Counted from the first letter of the stretch, positions 1-11,990 are shown. The stretch is 64,000 bases of DNA from Isoperla grammatica (GCA_945910005.1 OX246743.1:4620018-4684017), one strand, 5' to 3'. A program made the numbers and translations. The notes: generated by a model from the letters alone, not told the origin.

Positions 1-227
1 TGGGGTAGGGGGGGGTGAACGGAAACTAAGTCAATGACGAGATAGAAATGGTCGTTTAAGTTAATTTCTAGGTTATTACAACTAATTAAATAACATAAAG
101 TGGATTTTATCTTGTGTTAAGTATAATTTTATGTTTCGACTGAAGATTTCCGTAATAAATTACGACTAGGCTGTGTTCTTTAAACTTATCTACGCGAATT
201 GTAACTATTAGTACAATGTGTGTCAAG
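1..227. other. Unannotated sequence
   Basis: AT-rich sequence with no supported gene or repeat. Confidence 0.5.
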
Positions 228-414
228 GCTGGTTCACACAGATTTTTAAGACATACGATTTAAGGTTTAATGCGTAGTCGTAAAGTTGGATCATAGGAAA
301 CACGTACTGGCGTTCACACAAAGTTTTAGTTGTAAGACGTTGTTTTCATTGTTGTTTTTAAAACAACGTCTTAAAACCTTATGCATTATGTCTTCAAAAT
401 CTGTGTGGACCAGC
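228..414. mobile_element. MITE-like element, 187 bp
   Basis: The ends are inverted repeats of about 28 bp: GCTGGTTCACACAGATTTTT on the left matches GCTGGTCCACACAGATTTTG on the reverse strand of the right end, and both continue into AAGACATA. A second inverted pair (AAGACGTTGTTTT against AAAACAACGTCTT) lies inside at about 335-373. There is no coding capacity and I see no clear target duplication, so the superfamily is open. Confidence 0.65.
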
Positions 415-908
415 TTTTACTGAAATGGTTTATCCACGAGTTTTTCTAGGCAGATATTTAATATTAGGCCTATTAAGCAATGACAAACCTCAGTCAAAAT
501 AAATTTCAAAACCTAAAAACGTTATCCTTTAAAGTTAAAATTATGTATTTGTTCTCTTCTTGTTCATGTAAAGTTTAAATACTTAAAATACTGTTTCTGT
601 ATGTACGTCTATATATTTATATCCCTGTTAACATGTTTTATATTATTCAATTTACCTTCGATATTTATGAATGAAGTGAATTATTTTATGGCCTTATATA
701 TTTAACATTTAATGGTGTGTTTTCATTTACTAACACAACTGTTATTTACTAACAAGAAGAATATTCACACAGTATTCCTTGTCTGCGATATTGATATTGC
801 AGTCAGCAAAAATGAGGCGACTTCCGCACTTGTGTAAAGGTCAAGTCCTTATTGATTACAACGCTCAAGAGGTCAAGCTCGGAAGTTGGCTACTGCGAAT
901 CTCCGCAT
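415..908. other. Unannotated AT-rich sequence
   Basis: No supported gene, RNA or repeat. Plain AT-rich intergenic sequence up to the 26-bp array. Confidence 0.5.
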
Positions 909-2292
909 TGTCTCCTTAGAGCAGACATGTAGATTGTCTCCTTAGAGCAGTCATGTAGATTGTCTCCTCAGAGCAGACATGTAGATTGCCTCCTTAGAGC
1001 AGACATGTAGATTGTCTCCTCAGAGCAGACATGTTGATTGTCTCCTTAGAGCAGACATGTAGATTGTCTCCTTAGAGCAGACATGTAGATTGTCTCCTTA
1101 GAGCAGACATGTAGATTGTCTCCTAAGAGCAGACATGTAGATTGTCTCCTTAGAGCAGACATGTAGATTGTCTCCTTAGAGCAGACATGTAGATTGTCTC
1201 CTTAGAGCAGACATGTAGATTGTCTCCTTAGAGCAGACTTGTAGATTGTCTCGTTAGAGCAGACATGTTGATTGTCTCCTTAGAGCAGACATGTAGATTG
1301 TCTCCTTAGAGCAGACATGTAGATTGTCTCCTTAGAGCAGACATGTTGATTGTCTCCTTAGAGCAGACATGTAGATTGTCTCCTTAGAGCAGACATGTAG
1401 ATTGTCTCCTCAGAGCAGACATGTAGATTGTCTCCTTAGAGCAGACATGTAGATTGTCTCCTTAGAGCAGACATGTAGATTGTCTCCTTAGAGCAGACAT
1501 GTAGATTGTCTCCTTAGAGCAGACATGTAGATTGTCTCCTTAGAGCAGACATGTAGATTGTCTCCTTAGAGCAGACATGTAGATTGTCTCCTTAGGGCAG
1601 ACATGTAGATTGTCTCCTTAGGGCAGACATGTAGATTGTCTCCTTAGGGCAGACATGTAGATTGTCTCCTTAGAGCAGACATGTAGATTGTCTCCTTAGA
1701 GCAGACATGTAGATTGTCTCCTTAGAGCAGACATGTAGATTGTCTCCTTAGAGCAGACATGTAGATTGTCTCCTTAGAGCAGACATGTAGATTGTCTCCT
1801 TAGAGCAGACGTGTAGATTGTCTCCTTAGAGCAGACATGTAGATTGTCTCCTTAGAGCAGACATGTAGATTGTCTCCTTAGAGCAGACATGTAGATTGTC
1901 TCCTCAGAGCAGACGTGTAGATTGTCTCCTTAGAGCAGACATGTAGATTGTCTCCTTAGAGCAGACGTGTAGATTGTCTCCTTAGAGCAGACGTGTAGAT
2001 TGTCTCCTTAGAGCAGACATGTAGATTGTCTCCTTAGAGCAGACATGTAGATTGTCTCCTTAGAGCAGACATGTAGATTGTCTCCTTAGAGCAGACATGT
2101 AGATTGTCTCCTTAGAGCAGACATGTAGATTGTCTCCTTAGAGCAGACATGTAGATTGTCTCCTTAGAGCAGACATGTAGATTGTCTCCTTAGAGCAGAC
2201 ATGTAGATTGTCTCCTTAGAGCAGACATGTAGATTGTCTCCTTAGAGCAGACATGTAGATTGTCTCCTTAGAACAGACATGTAGATTGTCTC
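909..2292. repeat. Minisatellite, 26-bp unit, about 53 copies
   Basis: The unit reads TGTCTCCTTAGAGCAGACAT plus GTAGAT. Copies are nearly identical. Variants recur: GTTGAT for GTAGAT, CGTGT for CATGT, TCAGAG for TTAGAG, and three consecutive TTAGGGCAG units near 1590-1650, which suggests local spread of a mutated unit. There are no unique spacers, so this is not a CRISPR array. Confidence 0.97.
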
Positions 2293-2327
2293 TTGCTCGA
2301 TCTGAACACTTGAAATTATTTCTTCCT

Positions 2328-2785
2328 GAACAGTGTTGTCATTATAGATAATTTATTTTGTATCTAGATAATATAAAAGATCAAGTTTAAAAATGTATCC
2401 ATAGATAATATCTCAAATATAAAAATAATTATCTATAGGTAATTATGGTAAGATAAAAGATAATTATTACAGTCGAGGAACATGTTTATGAAAAAAAGTT
2501 AACAATAATTTTGTGAATCGTAACACTTTTCATGCTTGAAAGCACATTAGTGGTTGTTCAAGAAGTATTTCATTCACAAAATATCTTGTTTGTCCCAATT
2601 TTCAAGTATACAATAAATTCATCATGGGTAAATTCACGAATCATGAGGTAGGATTTTAGTTTTATAAATATACTTTTTTTAATCTTAAAGCTTAAAACGA
2701 AAAGATACACTTTATAAAAACATAAAGCTTATCTAGATACAATAGAAGATAACACATATTATCTAGATAAGTTTCAACACTGTTC
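2328..2785. mobile_element. MITE-like element rich in TATCTAGATAA motifs
   Basis: Short terminal inverted repeats (GAACAGTGTTG at the left, CAACACTGTTC at the right) bound 458 bp of AT-rich sequence. Just inside both ends are repeats of TATCTAGATAA and ATAGATAATAT, the kind of subterminal motif that can bind a transposase. No ORF is present. Confidence 0.5.
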
Positions 2786-5112
2786 GCAAACTGAAGTGTT
2801 TTAAATCATTCTGACTGTGGGTCCAACAAGTTACTTTGTTTGCTCTCTCTCTCTCTCCCATGAGTGGTTATCGATATGAAACACACGTTATTGGCTATGT
2901 GAAATTGTTTCTGTGATGTGGAAAGTTGTTTTTTAGTCCCAGGTATAGAAATGAGCAAACACAGACATCTCCATGTTTGTAATTGGTAAATTCAAGGTTT
3001 CAACCTATGGGTTGTGTTCAGTTCGAACCATTTTGTTCCTTGGGGCCTGCAAATAACTAATGCCTAAATGTGGAACATACAGCCAAAGGCGTTTCTGCAT
3101 TGTCCAATTCAGTTTCAAGAGACAAATACGGTAAGCGTGTTAGCATAGTCTAAGAATTGATACAATCATTATAACTAAAGTCTTGCTGCCAACACACATG
3201 CGCGGGCAGGTCCAACCAAGGAGGTTGTATATAGTGTTACACTTTATACAACCTCCTTGGGTCCAACGTTTATATACAAACCAGTAATAAGTACTCTCAT
3301 TATACAAGTAGCATAGGCTACAGTAATGTAGGCCCTAGCCTACACGTATATTATTTACCCTCTCGTCAGTGGTTAATTTGTAAGGAAAAAGGTGGGTACA
3401 CGCAATACGCATCATAGTTTTATGTTACAATGTGCTCGTAATAAAATTGATGTCTCGGTGGGAAATTGGTCCCCCCCCCCCCCCCCACCCATCCCGCTTA
3501 CCAATTCAGCTTCTGGGCTCGTAATCTTGAGTTTTGGGTTGGATTTGATATAATTTTACTCGTCTTCAAAAGCCAATCAGTTTTTTAATTGTACTGTAAG
3601 TTTACCATTAAATGATTAGAAGCAGATACATATAATATTATAAAATATCAGTTATTGAAGTAGTTATAATATTGACATCAATGAATCGATTTATTGGCTA
3701 TACAAGACAGACATACAAACAATTACATACGCGACCAAGAAACTTTGTTTGCATCGTTGAGCTTGTCTTTTCTAGCCTTGCTGTTTTTGTCGTCTGCACA
3801 GTGGCGGACTTTTATTAACCATGATTTCACTATTAACCAAGAGATGAGAGTGTACTAAGTTTATTTAAAGCTAGAACTGTATTCAAGTAAATTTGAAATA
3901 TGAGCATGTGTGGGTAAAATACCCAATATTAATTATTTTTGTTTTTTATATATTAGCCAAAATGTGAGTGTTGCGTACCTAATAATTCATGACAAAAGGT
4001 GGGTATACTGCGTATACTCGCGCTCCATTACAAATTAAGCACTGCCTCTCGTGCAATTATGTTGTTAAGGACACTATTATAGTTATTTATAACAGTTATC
4101 GTATACAATACACAGATTACCGTTACAAATCTTATGTACGCCTTCAGCAAAAAAGCCATCCTCTTTCTACAATCCTTAAACACACATAAACACATGTATC
4201 GCATTCAACTGTAGGCCTAAAGCCCCCCCCCCCCCCCCCGGAGTTGCATGGAACACAGAACACGGGGCCGCTGCGCTGTGAATCACAAGCCCCCCCCCCC
4301 CCCCCACTTGACTTCTATCCCTGACTAACAGTTGCTGATTGGAGGCTGCGAGGCCCAACACTCTTCAAATATTGTCTCAGTGAAACAATTGAATTATATT
4401 GTTAGCTTTTCAGTTCCCTTGATAATGGACACGGAATGTTTCTAATATCTCGATAAAACACGTTGGACACAATTGAATCCACCACAAAAATGGTAGATTT
4501 TGTAATCTACGCTGAATGTGTGAGTTAACCGCATTGGCTCTTTGGCTCTCGAGTGCTCTTGTCCACACGGGAGTCGCAGCGGTGAGACGTTCAACCCAAG
4601 GCAACTAATTATACACTTCGTGTACTTCAACCGTAGACGAAGCTTTTATGTTCGTCTTTTTGACGTATTCCCCCCCCCCCCCCCCCCAAGGTACGTACAG
4701 AGCATATTGCGCTTAATGTTTACATTGTTAACATTTCGTTTACCAAGTGGGACTAGGATCAAAATACAGTAATGTTAATTTGCTATACTGGCGACGCCGT
4801 AAGAAGCAAGGTGTCTCCTAAGATTCTGAGAAGAGACGGTCGCTCCACACGGTCTATTTCAACGGTACCTATTCAACTCTTAATTGCTTATAGCTGCATT
4901 GTTATTGTCCACTGTATTGACTGCACCAACCGTGAATGGAATGCGACCCCACCACGTCTGACAACATGCGACCGATATTATCACTACAATACCTGAGGCA
5001 AGGGAACGGAATGGAACTAGATTTAGGTTGGTAGTTGTCACACGCGTCACTTCACTATTACATAATCCATGACGACAACACCTTGCAAGTGAACGTGACG
5101 CAACTATAAGTC
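2786..5112. other. Unannotated sequence with poly-C tracts
   Basis: No supported gene. It contains a (CT)n run near 2845-2860, a short perfect hairpin at 3216-3260 and four poly-C tracts (3471-3486, 4223-4239, 4290-4305, 4670-4687). Short open frames here look random. Confidence 0.5.
3216..3260. repeat. Perfect hairpin, 16-bp stem
   Basis: CCAAGGAGGTTGTATA at 3216-3231 is followed after 13 bases by its exact reverse complement at 3245-3260. The loop is itself largely self-complementary (AGTGT and ACACT). It is too short for a typical animal microRNA precursor. Confidence 0.8.
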
Positions 5113-5238
5113 GTTCCACAGCAACCTAGCGGATGCCGAAATCATAGATGAGTGTGGTATTGGTATCTGAAACACCACCCGCTGATTGGCTCGAATCACT
5201 CATCTATGACGTCAGTGTTCTCAAGGTTGCTGTAGAAC
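5113..5238. mobile_element. MITE-A, complete copy with CRE site
   Basis: About 126 bp with inverted ends of about 40 bp: GTTCCACAGCAACC at the left and GGTTGCTGTAGAAC at the right. The inner part of the right arm is CTCATCTATGACGTCAGTG, and CCGCTGATTGGCT (an inverted CCAAT box) lies between the arms. Related sequence recurs at 6.9, 7.6, 14.3, 34 and 58.9 kb, which defines a family. Nonautonomous; superfamily unknown. Confidence 0.7.
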
Positions 5239-5360
5239 CATATCAATGTTAAGTTAACTTTTGTCCGCGTCACCGGTATTCAAAGCAATATCTGTTTCCG
5301 CTAACTGCATTACTACCCTTACAGACAACCCCTTGAAGGCAGACGACTTTCCCTCGTGTC

Positions 5361-6338
5361 CCAGCCTTGGCAGTGTTCACATCGACACGTGTAGCTCTCG
5401 CCTTCAGTGGCCGCTCTCTGAATCACGCACTCGTCGTGAGTGTCAACATTTGTCCCAGCCTTCACAGTGTTCACATCGACACGTGTAGCTCTCGCCTTCA
5501 GTGGCCGTTCTCTGAATCACGCACTCGTCGTGAGTGTCAACATTTGTCCCAGCCTTCACAGTGTTCACATCGACACGTGTAGCTCTCGCCTTCAGTGGCC
5601 GTTCTCACGCACTCGTCGTGAGTGTCAACATTTGTCCCAGCCTTCACAGTGTTCACATCGACACGTGTAGCTCTCGCCTTCAGTGGCCGTTCTCTGAATC
5701 ACGCACTCGTCGTGAGTGTCAACATTTGTCTCAGCCTTCACAGTGTTCACATCGACACGTGTAGCTCTCGCCTTCAGTGGCCGTTCTCACGCACTCGTCG
5801 TGAGTGTCAACATTTGTCCCAGCCTTCACAGTGTTCACATCGACACGTGTAGCTCTCGCCTTCAGTGGCCGTTCTCTGAATCACGCACTCGTCGTGAGTG
5901 TCAACATTTGTCCCGGCCTTCACAGTGTTCACATCGACACGTGTAGCTCTCGCCTTCAGTGGCCGTTCTCTGTATCACGCACTCGTCGTGAGTGTCAACA
6001 TTTGTCCCAGCCTTCACAGTGTTCACATCGACACGTGTAGCTCTCGCCTTCAGTGGCCGTTCTCTGAATCACGCACTCGTCGTGAGTGTCAACATTTGTC
6101 CCAGCCTTCACAGTGTTCACATCGACACGTGTAGCTCTCGCCTTCAGTGGCCGTTCTCTGAATCACACACTCGTCGTGAGTGTCAACACTTGTCCCGGCC
6201 TTCACAGTGTTCACATCGACACGTGTAGCTCTCGCCTTCAGTGGCCGTTCTCTGAATCACACACTCGTCGTGAGTGTCAACATTTGTCCCAGCCTTCACA
6301 GTGTTCACATCGACACGTGTAGCTCTCGCCTTCAGTGG
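5361..6338. repeat. Minisatellite, 94/88-bp units, about 10.5 copies
   Basis: The unit includes CTCGCCTTCAGTGGCC, the short inverted pair CACTC/GAGTG around GTCGT, and GACACGTGTAGCT. Unit starts give the order 94, 88, 94, 88, then four 94s. The 88-bp form lacks six bases in the TCTGAATC stretch. The alternation at the left suggests that a two-unit block was duplicated. Confidence 0.95.
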
Positions 6339-6920
6339 CAGCCTAGACTAACGCCAGTAAACTAACTAAACCGTCCACCAATTCAATCCCTCTTGTAATT
6401 TATTCTTGTAACTAAACACTGATCACATTTCGGTTCAATTATTTGCCCATCACGACGTTTCACCCGTGTTGCTGCTCACAATGTAAAATGTGACCAATCA
6501 ATTCGATGCGTCCATTGGGTGAATTGCGAACGTGTGGAGCTATATATGATAATATTTGCAAACGTTGGTGATTACTGAACATTCCTGTTCCACTTCAACC
6601 ACATAAATTCGTAATAAAATATCAAAGTGAACGACTTGGCGTGTGTGAAATTCAATATTTCCATTTGTCATGTTCTCTTTAATGTTACATTATTGAACTA
6701 CCGCAGAGGGCCCAAAGAATGTGAGCTATTTGTGTATTTATTCGCGCAACGCACAAATGGATACATTTTAAAAGTTATGTTGATACGCAAATAATAATTG
6801 TGTGTGACTGTCACTTGGTTCATCCTTTATACAGAAGAGTGTCCGAATTTGAATTGTTCCTTGCTCTTATTTGTGATTGTTCTACCTTTCGTGTGGTTCC
6901 ACAAAAAACCTTGTGGTCGT
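6339..6920. other. Unannotated sequence
   Basis: No supported gene. Contains a loose inverted pair (ATCACATTT near 6421, AAATGTGAC near 6486). Confidence 0.4.
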
Positions 6921-7000
6921 CATAGATGAGTCGGAGCCAATCAGCGGGTGGCGTTTTTAAATACTGACATTTGGTTGGCCAATGTCTCAATCATCTCATG
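6921..7000. mobile_element. MITE-A fragment
   Basis: Carries CATAGATGAGTCGGAGCCAA, TCAGCGGGTGGC and a TGACATTTGGTTGGCCAATG stretch, matching the interior of the family member at 58905-59004. Confidence 0.6.
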
Positions 7001-7001
7001 G

Positions 7002-7562
7002 GCACCGCCAGGACATTTTTCAAGGGGGGGGGGGGGAGGGGGGGATGGCAAAGTAACATAACATTTTCTCATCTGGGTGGAAGGGGATGGGGGCTGGGAT
7101 GTTAAAGTAGTTCTGAACGCAATGAATTGAACCACGCACACTAACTATACTTCATATTGTATGACATGTTAATCATCAAAATGTACGAACAATATCGTTT
7201 GAGATATGAATGGTAACTGGCCCGTCTGGCCGTGATAAAATGCATATTAAATGCATCATAAATCCAAAAACCGTAAGAAATAGTTACGACAAAAGTGTAG
7301 GAAGCTAGCTAGCACGGGACGAGTGGTGCTGGGGCGGCGAGGTGGCGTGGTCATATTGCCCCCGCTCGGAAAGTCAGTTAGTGGTGCTTTGATTTAACTA
7401 ATAGGGGGGATTGACTACCGAATTTTACTATTTTATTTTCTATTTACATACTTCATATGAAATGGCACTTATAGTGCGTATCGTATAGATTGCCGTTTTA
7501 ATTTTTAAATTCCTGAAAACCAGGGGGGGAGTGCCCCCTTGCCTTCCCCCCTTCGCGGCACC
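7002..7562 (+). repeat. Dispersed repeat B, copy 1
   Basis: This stretch matches 54680-55660 in order: the GCCAGGACATTTTTCAAGGG start and G run, AATGAATTGAA, a stretch around ATGGTAACTGGCCCGTCTGG, CACGGGACGAGTG, a GTGCTTTGATTTA stretch, and a CCAGGGGGGGAG/CCTTCGCGGC end. No coding capacity. Probably a nonautonomous mobile element; the class cannot be decided from two decayed copies. Confidence 0.65.
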
Positions 7563-7563
7563 C

Positions 7564-7606
7564 ATTAATCACCTATGACGTAAGCATCCACAAGGTTACT
7601 GTGGAG
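7564..7606. mobile_element. MITE-A terminal fragment
   Basis: CTATGACGTAAGCATCCACA followed by AGGTTACTGTGGAGCC matches one arm of the MITE-A family. It abuts the end of repeat B. Confidence 0.6.
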
Positions 7607-7630
7607 CCGCTTTAGCCTCGTTGCTTAACA

Positions 7631-8004
7631 GGGAAGGATACCTCTACGTCAAAAACCGCACAAAATTCTCATTTTTAAATTATATCACAAGAATGGGCTC
7701 CGAAATCGAAAATCTGAATCAACAGCGAACTGTAGTTTAGTAAGCCTTACACATTGAATGCTCTTAGTCGTGACTTATATTATAATCAGTGTGTTTTTTT
7801 ATAAATAATTAATTTTATTACTAATTATCGAATTATAATCAAAATACTACTCTAATGGTTATAATATTTTATTCAGTCTGTATAGGGATTACCAAAGCTC
7901 AGTGCGCTGCTGATTTAGATTTTCGATTTCTTGTTACAATCTTGAGATATAATTTAATAATGAACATTTTTTGCGGTTTTTGACGTAGAGACTATTCTTC
8001 GCCC
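7631..8004. mobile_element. Foldback MITE with about 110-bp inverted arms, copy 1
   Basis: The left arm (from CCTCTACGTCAAAAACCGCA to about 7745) is repeated inverted at the right (to about 7990), leaving a short AT-rich centre. TTAA occurs just outside both ends (7625-7628 and after CCC at the right), which could be a piggyBac-type target. A second copy lies at 60395-60770, also preceded by TTAACAGGGAAG. Confidence 0.75.
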
Positions 8005-8007
8005 TTA

Positions 8008-8180
8008 ATATTTCAGTTTTCGAAAATACGCATAACGTGCAAAAGATCAATTTTGAAATTGAAACATTGACTTCAGAAAGTACCAAAAATATTTTTTTCT
8101 TAATTTTTCAGTGGCCGGTACCGCCAATATTGCATCTTATTAATAAGCTACTGCCTGGACGAAATACGTGATAAAATTAT
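8008..8180. mobile_element. End fragment of element D
   Basis: From CGAAAATACGCATAACGTGC through TTCAGTGGCCGGTACCGCC to AATACGTGATAA, this matches the inverted arms of the element at 11065-11670. Only one arm is present. It directly abuts the foldback MITE at 7631-8004. Confidence 0.6.
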
Positions 8181-8839
8181 TTCTATTTCTATGATAGTGT
8201 GTGCGTAGCCTATGGGCAACGGAACGATATGCATTTCTCTTTTCTTTTGCTTTATTGATTTCTCTATACGTATAATTAAACGTCTATGTTTCTATGTAGT
8301 ATTTAAGTAGTAAAAAGTGGTATTGATTCGCTTATATACCATGTTACACGGTACACAAATAGACGACGCATACATTTTATGCAGACAACTGTTTTTATTG
8401 ACCTAAGTATATAATTTAAGTTCCACTTCATATCGTTTCACTCCAAGGAAACCAAGTGAGTGAACTCAAACCAATTGGTAAAAAAATAAAAACACTGCAA
8501 CGGCCTATAATAAAAATGTAAACACGTTGCCATTGATTTTTGTATTTATTTAGCAAAATTCTTAATTTACAATACAGCCATGTTGTCATGTGATAACTCA
8601 ATGCAATAATACAATAACGCGGTCAGATAGCAAATTATATTCATCATCATCATCATCTGTTGCCACGTCCAACTTTGCGTTGGGTCGGCATTGTATTTTA
8701 ATATTTTAACACACCAACTAATAAAGAATGAACATACAATGTCAAATTATGTTATTTTATTTTAACACACCAAATAATAAAAAATGTACAAACACTTTTG
8801 AATAGATAATGTTGTGTTTATTCATTAACGTTTGTAACC
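8181..8839. other. Unannotated sequence
   Basis: No supported gene. Contains a short (ATC)n run at about 8640-8656 and a near-duplicate pair around TTTTAACACACCAA (about 8703 and 8760). Confidence 0.45.
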
Positions 8840-9018
8840 GTTTACTAGGATATTGGGTGATGTTTACTAGGATATTGTGTGATGTTTACTAGGATATTGG
8901 GTGGTTTTTACTAGGATATTGTATGATGTTAACTAGGATATTGTGTGATGTTTACTGGGATATTGGGTGATGTTTACTGGGATATTGGGTGATGTTTACT
9001 AGGATATTGGGTGGTGTC
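8840..9018. repeat. Minisatellite, 22-bp unit, about 8 copies
   Basis: The unit is TTTACTAGGATATTGGGTGA plus TG, with variants GTGTG, GTATG and ACTGGG. Confidence 0.9.
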
Positions 9019-9436
9019 AGTGTCGTTTGGTTTGAGAAAAGATGTTTCTCCAGTAAACTGGTAATCTTTTCTCCAATTATAAATTCAATGAGATATTCAG
9101 TATTTTTAGTGTTCATAGTGAAACATTTGATGTACCAGAAATTACGAATGTTATCATTCATTATCTCAATTTCGTCTTGAACCCACGCCGTGTTGTGGTT
9201 AACGGGTAACTTAATATCTCACCCCAGAAGACTTCGACTGTGCATCATTTCCTATTAGTTCTTCCTTCTCTTTTTCGTTGTATTTAAAGATTTTAAGCTT
9301 TAGAGAATCTACATTCGTCGGTAGTCTATGATCTTGAACCCTTCAAATACGTTTTGGCAATAATGTAATACCTTTTAGATCTGATACCCATCCTAATTTG
9401 CTCTAAACTCGCTGATCTTTTTAACTGTATGTATAG
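9019..9436. other. Unannotated sequence
   Basis: No supported gene. The part from about 9338 may be a decayed outer extension of the inverted repeat that follows. Confidence 0.4.
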
Positions 9437-9732
9437 GTCTCTCACTGCAAGAAGTAAGATAGTATCCGGACCGCCTACATTTAGTTTCCAACTAAACAAG
9501 CACGAATCACTAACGTTTTTTTCGATCATCTAGTACAATTTGGTCGCGGTAAGTTTTTTGACGGTAGCATACAAGAAAACGTCTTAGCAGATTTCCGTCA
9601 AAAAACTTAACGCAACCAAATTGTACTAGATGATCGGGAAACACGTTAGTGATTCGCACTTGTTAAGTTGGAAACTAATTGTGGGCGGTCCTGACTCCCC
9701 TGACACTATGTTACTTCTTGGTGTGAGAGACC
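9437..9732. mobile_element. Foldback element, arms about 130-147 bp
   Basis: The left arm (9437-9566, beginning GGTCTCTCACTGCAAGAAGT) is matched by its reverse complement at about 9588-9732, which ends GGTGTGAGAGACC. The inner arms share AATTTGGT and GATCATCTAGTACAATTTGG. The spacer is only about 20 bp. Weaker similarity continues outward to about 9338 and 9848. No ORF. Confidence 0.8.
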
Positions 9733-10164
9733 TTTACGTGTTTTTGGAATTAGCCAATTGATGTTGAATTGACTAAACAGCCGTATTGATTAGGTTATCA
9801 AGTCTAACCGTGGATAGCAGAAGATGTAAAGTTTCATAAAGGGGTTGTTTGTGTATTGATTTACCTGAACCGATGATTAAAATTCCATGTTGTGATGCGG
9901 TATTTAAGTATTTCGGTGGTTCCTGTCTATGTGCGGCATTTATTGGGAAATGTACGATTTATGGGCAACGGAAATACCTGTAGGCCCGAGGTACGACGCT
10001 CAAAGGTTACGCACGAAGCCCGGCGGAATCGCACGAAGACCGGCGGAATCGCACGGAGGAATTTTACTGGCTAGCCGATTGGTAATGCGAACGTTACCGT
10101 ATAAACTATAAAGCCGCCTCCACACGTTGTGTGTATTCGTCGCAGTAGCGTTTTTGCTCGATTT
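9733..10164. other. Unannotated sequence
   Basis: No supported gene. Near 10015-10050 there is a short tandem duplication of CGGCGGAATCGCACGAAG-like sequence. Confidence 0.45.
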
Positions 10165-10242
10165 TTGCGCGTGTGTGTGCGCGTTGCATGTGTGTGCGCG
10201 TTGCATGTGTGAGTGTGTGTGTGTGTGAGTGTGAGTGTGAGT

Positions 10243-10275
<33 letters not shown>

Positions 10276-10399
10276 CGTATTGCATGTGTGAGTGTGTGTG
10301 AGCGTGTGCGTATGTGTGTGTGTGCGCGTGTATGTACGCGTTGCATGTGTGTGCGCGTTGCATGTGTGAGTGTGTGTGTGTGTGAGTGTGAGTGTGAGT

Positions 10400-10432
<33 letters not shown>

Positions 10433-10725
10433 CGTATTGCATGTGTGAGTGTGTGTGAGCGTGTGCGTATGTGTGTGTGTGCGCGTGTATGTACGCGTTG
10501 CATGTGTGTGCGCGTTGCATGTGTGAGTGTGTGTGCGTGTGAGTGTGAGTGTGTGCGTGTGCGTGTGCGTGTGTGTGTGTACGTATTGCATGTGTGAGTG
10601 TGTGTGAGCGTGTGCGTGTGTGTGCGTGTGCGCGTGCGTGTGCGCGTGTATGTACGCGTTGCGTGCGTGTGCATGTGTGAGTGTGTGTGAGCGTGTGCGT
10701 GTGTGTGTACGCTACGCTGATATGT
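10165..10725. repeat. TG-rich higher-order repeat, 157-bp period
   Basis: A purine-pyrimidine alternating (TG/CG)n tract punctuated by GCGCGTTGCATGTGTG and TACGTATTGCATGTGTG. The whole pattern repeats with a period of 157 bp (compare 10213 with 10370), with a third copy from about 10527. The long open frames on both strands are a product of the repeat. Confidence 0.9.
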
Positions 10726-11064
10726 GAAATTGCCACGCGCGTGTCTTCTGTAGGGCATTTAAAAATCGGAAAAATAGAAATCGATAACGCTTGTTAACTC
10801 TTTGTTGACTCGGGTATTACACGTTACAGTTAAATATGTTGGGGAATGTAACGATTTGAATAATGTGTTTGAATTTATCGTCCATGCGTCTAGTAATTTT
10901 CAGTCGTTAAGAAATTAAGTTTATGAGAGGGTCATAAAGCATAGAACAAAATTGAGGGTGATCAAGATTATTGTGAAATATAAGTGTGTGTATTGTGAGT
11001 GAGTCATGTGTGCGTAGTTTAAAAGCTTGTGTATGTATTCACAAGACTACATAAAACGCTTCAG
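10726..11064. other. Unannotated sequence
   Basis: AT-rich, nothing supported. Confidence 0.45.
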
Positions 11065-11670
11065 TTGTTTAAATATGCGTAACATACAAAAGTTATACCT
11101 GAAATTGCATCTCTGAAAGTACCATTATTTTTTTCCTAATTCTTCAGCCGCCGGTGCCGACAATATTACTTCTTAAATATTACTGCTTCAATATTACTGC
11201 TTTAATATTACTGCTTTAATATTACTGCACACGTTGAACTAAGTTGTGCTAAAAATACGTGATAGTGATCAGCAATTTGTATTGTGGTTCAAGAACATCC
11301 TTTGGACTACATTTTCAGTAATTTTCCTTGACGTTATTGTGTGTATTAATAACTTAATCTACCGGTGTAAGTGCAAGTACACTCGCCGTACCGGTAGATT
11401 GACACCATGATAAACAAAACACCAATATAGATAATGCGCTGTAAATACTTCATACTCTAGACTAAAGTATATTCTTGAACCGCAAGAAACGTTGGTCACA
11501 TTTACGTGTTTCTTGCCATACTTAGTTAGACGTTAAGTGAATAAAAGTAAAGTAGCAATATTGCCGGTAACGATAGCTGAAAATTAAGAAAAAATGATGT
11601 TGGTACTTCCAGAGGTGAATGTTTCAATTTCAAAGCTAAACTTTTGTATGTTGCGTATATTTTAGAATAG
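11065..11670. mobile_element. Element D with about 115-bp inverted arms
   Basis: The left arm (about 11068-11180, with TATGCGTAACATACAAAAG and CAGCCGCCGGTGCCGAC) is matched inverted at about 11554-11668 (GCAATATTGCCGGTAACG to TTTGTATGTTGCGTATATTT). Inside are four to five copies of TTAATATTACTGC at 11171-11232 and a hairpin from AATCTACCGGT to ACCGGTAGATT at about 11357-11401. No ORF. A single arm recurs at 8008-8180. Confidence 0.7.
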
Positions 11671-11990
11671 TGAAAACGGAGATAACACCAGTCTTAAGCT
11701 GCCGAGTGCAGCCTTGGTCATAATATTTATAACTACAACTATCTTCTTGCGTGCACCCATCACCCACTCTGCGGCCGTCGTGTTGTTAGAAACGCCACCG
11801 TTCAAAAGTTATGCAACAATTATGCAAACAGGGCAAACTCAACGTGGTCCGTTACTCTTGAATGCATAACTATTGTATTATTGCATTCATTAACGCTAGG
11901 TACGTTAGCGGTTAGTATAATAGTTTGATAGTATGATAGTATGATAGTATGAGCTGGCTGGGTCGCTAATGCTAATGGGACATTTACAAG
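11671..11990. other. Unannotated sequence
   Basis: Holds a short tandem GATAGTATGA repeat at about 11926-11952; otherwise nothing. Confidence 0.45.

Noticed and set aside
909..2292. CRISPR-like array
   Set aside because: The 26-bp units abut directly with no unique spacers and the DNA is eukaryotic; it is a minisatellite.
3216..3260. MicroRNA precursor
   Set aside because: Perfect stem of only 16 bp; precursors are longer and have mismatches.
10000..10758. 252-residue His/Thr-rich protein
   Set aside because: Translation of the (TG)n tract.
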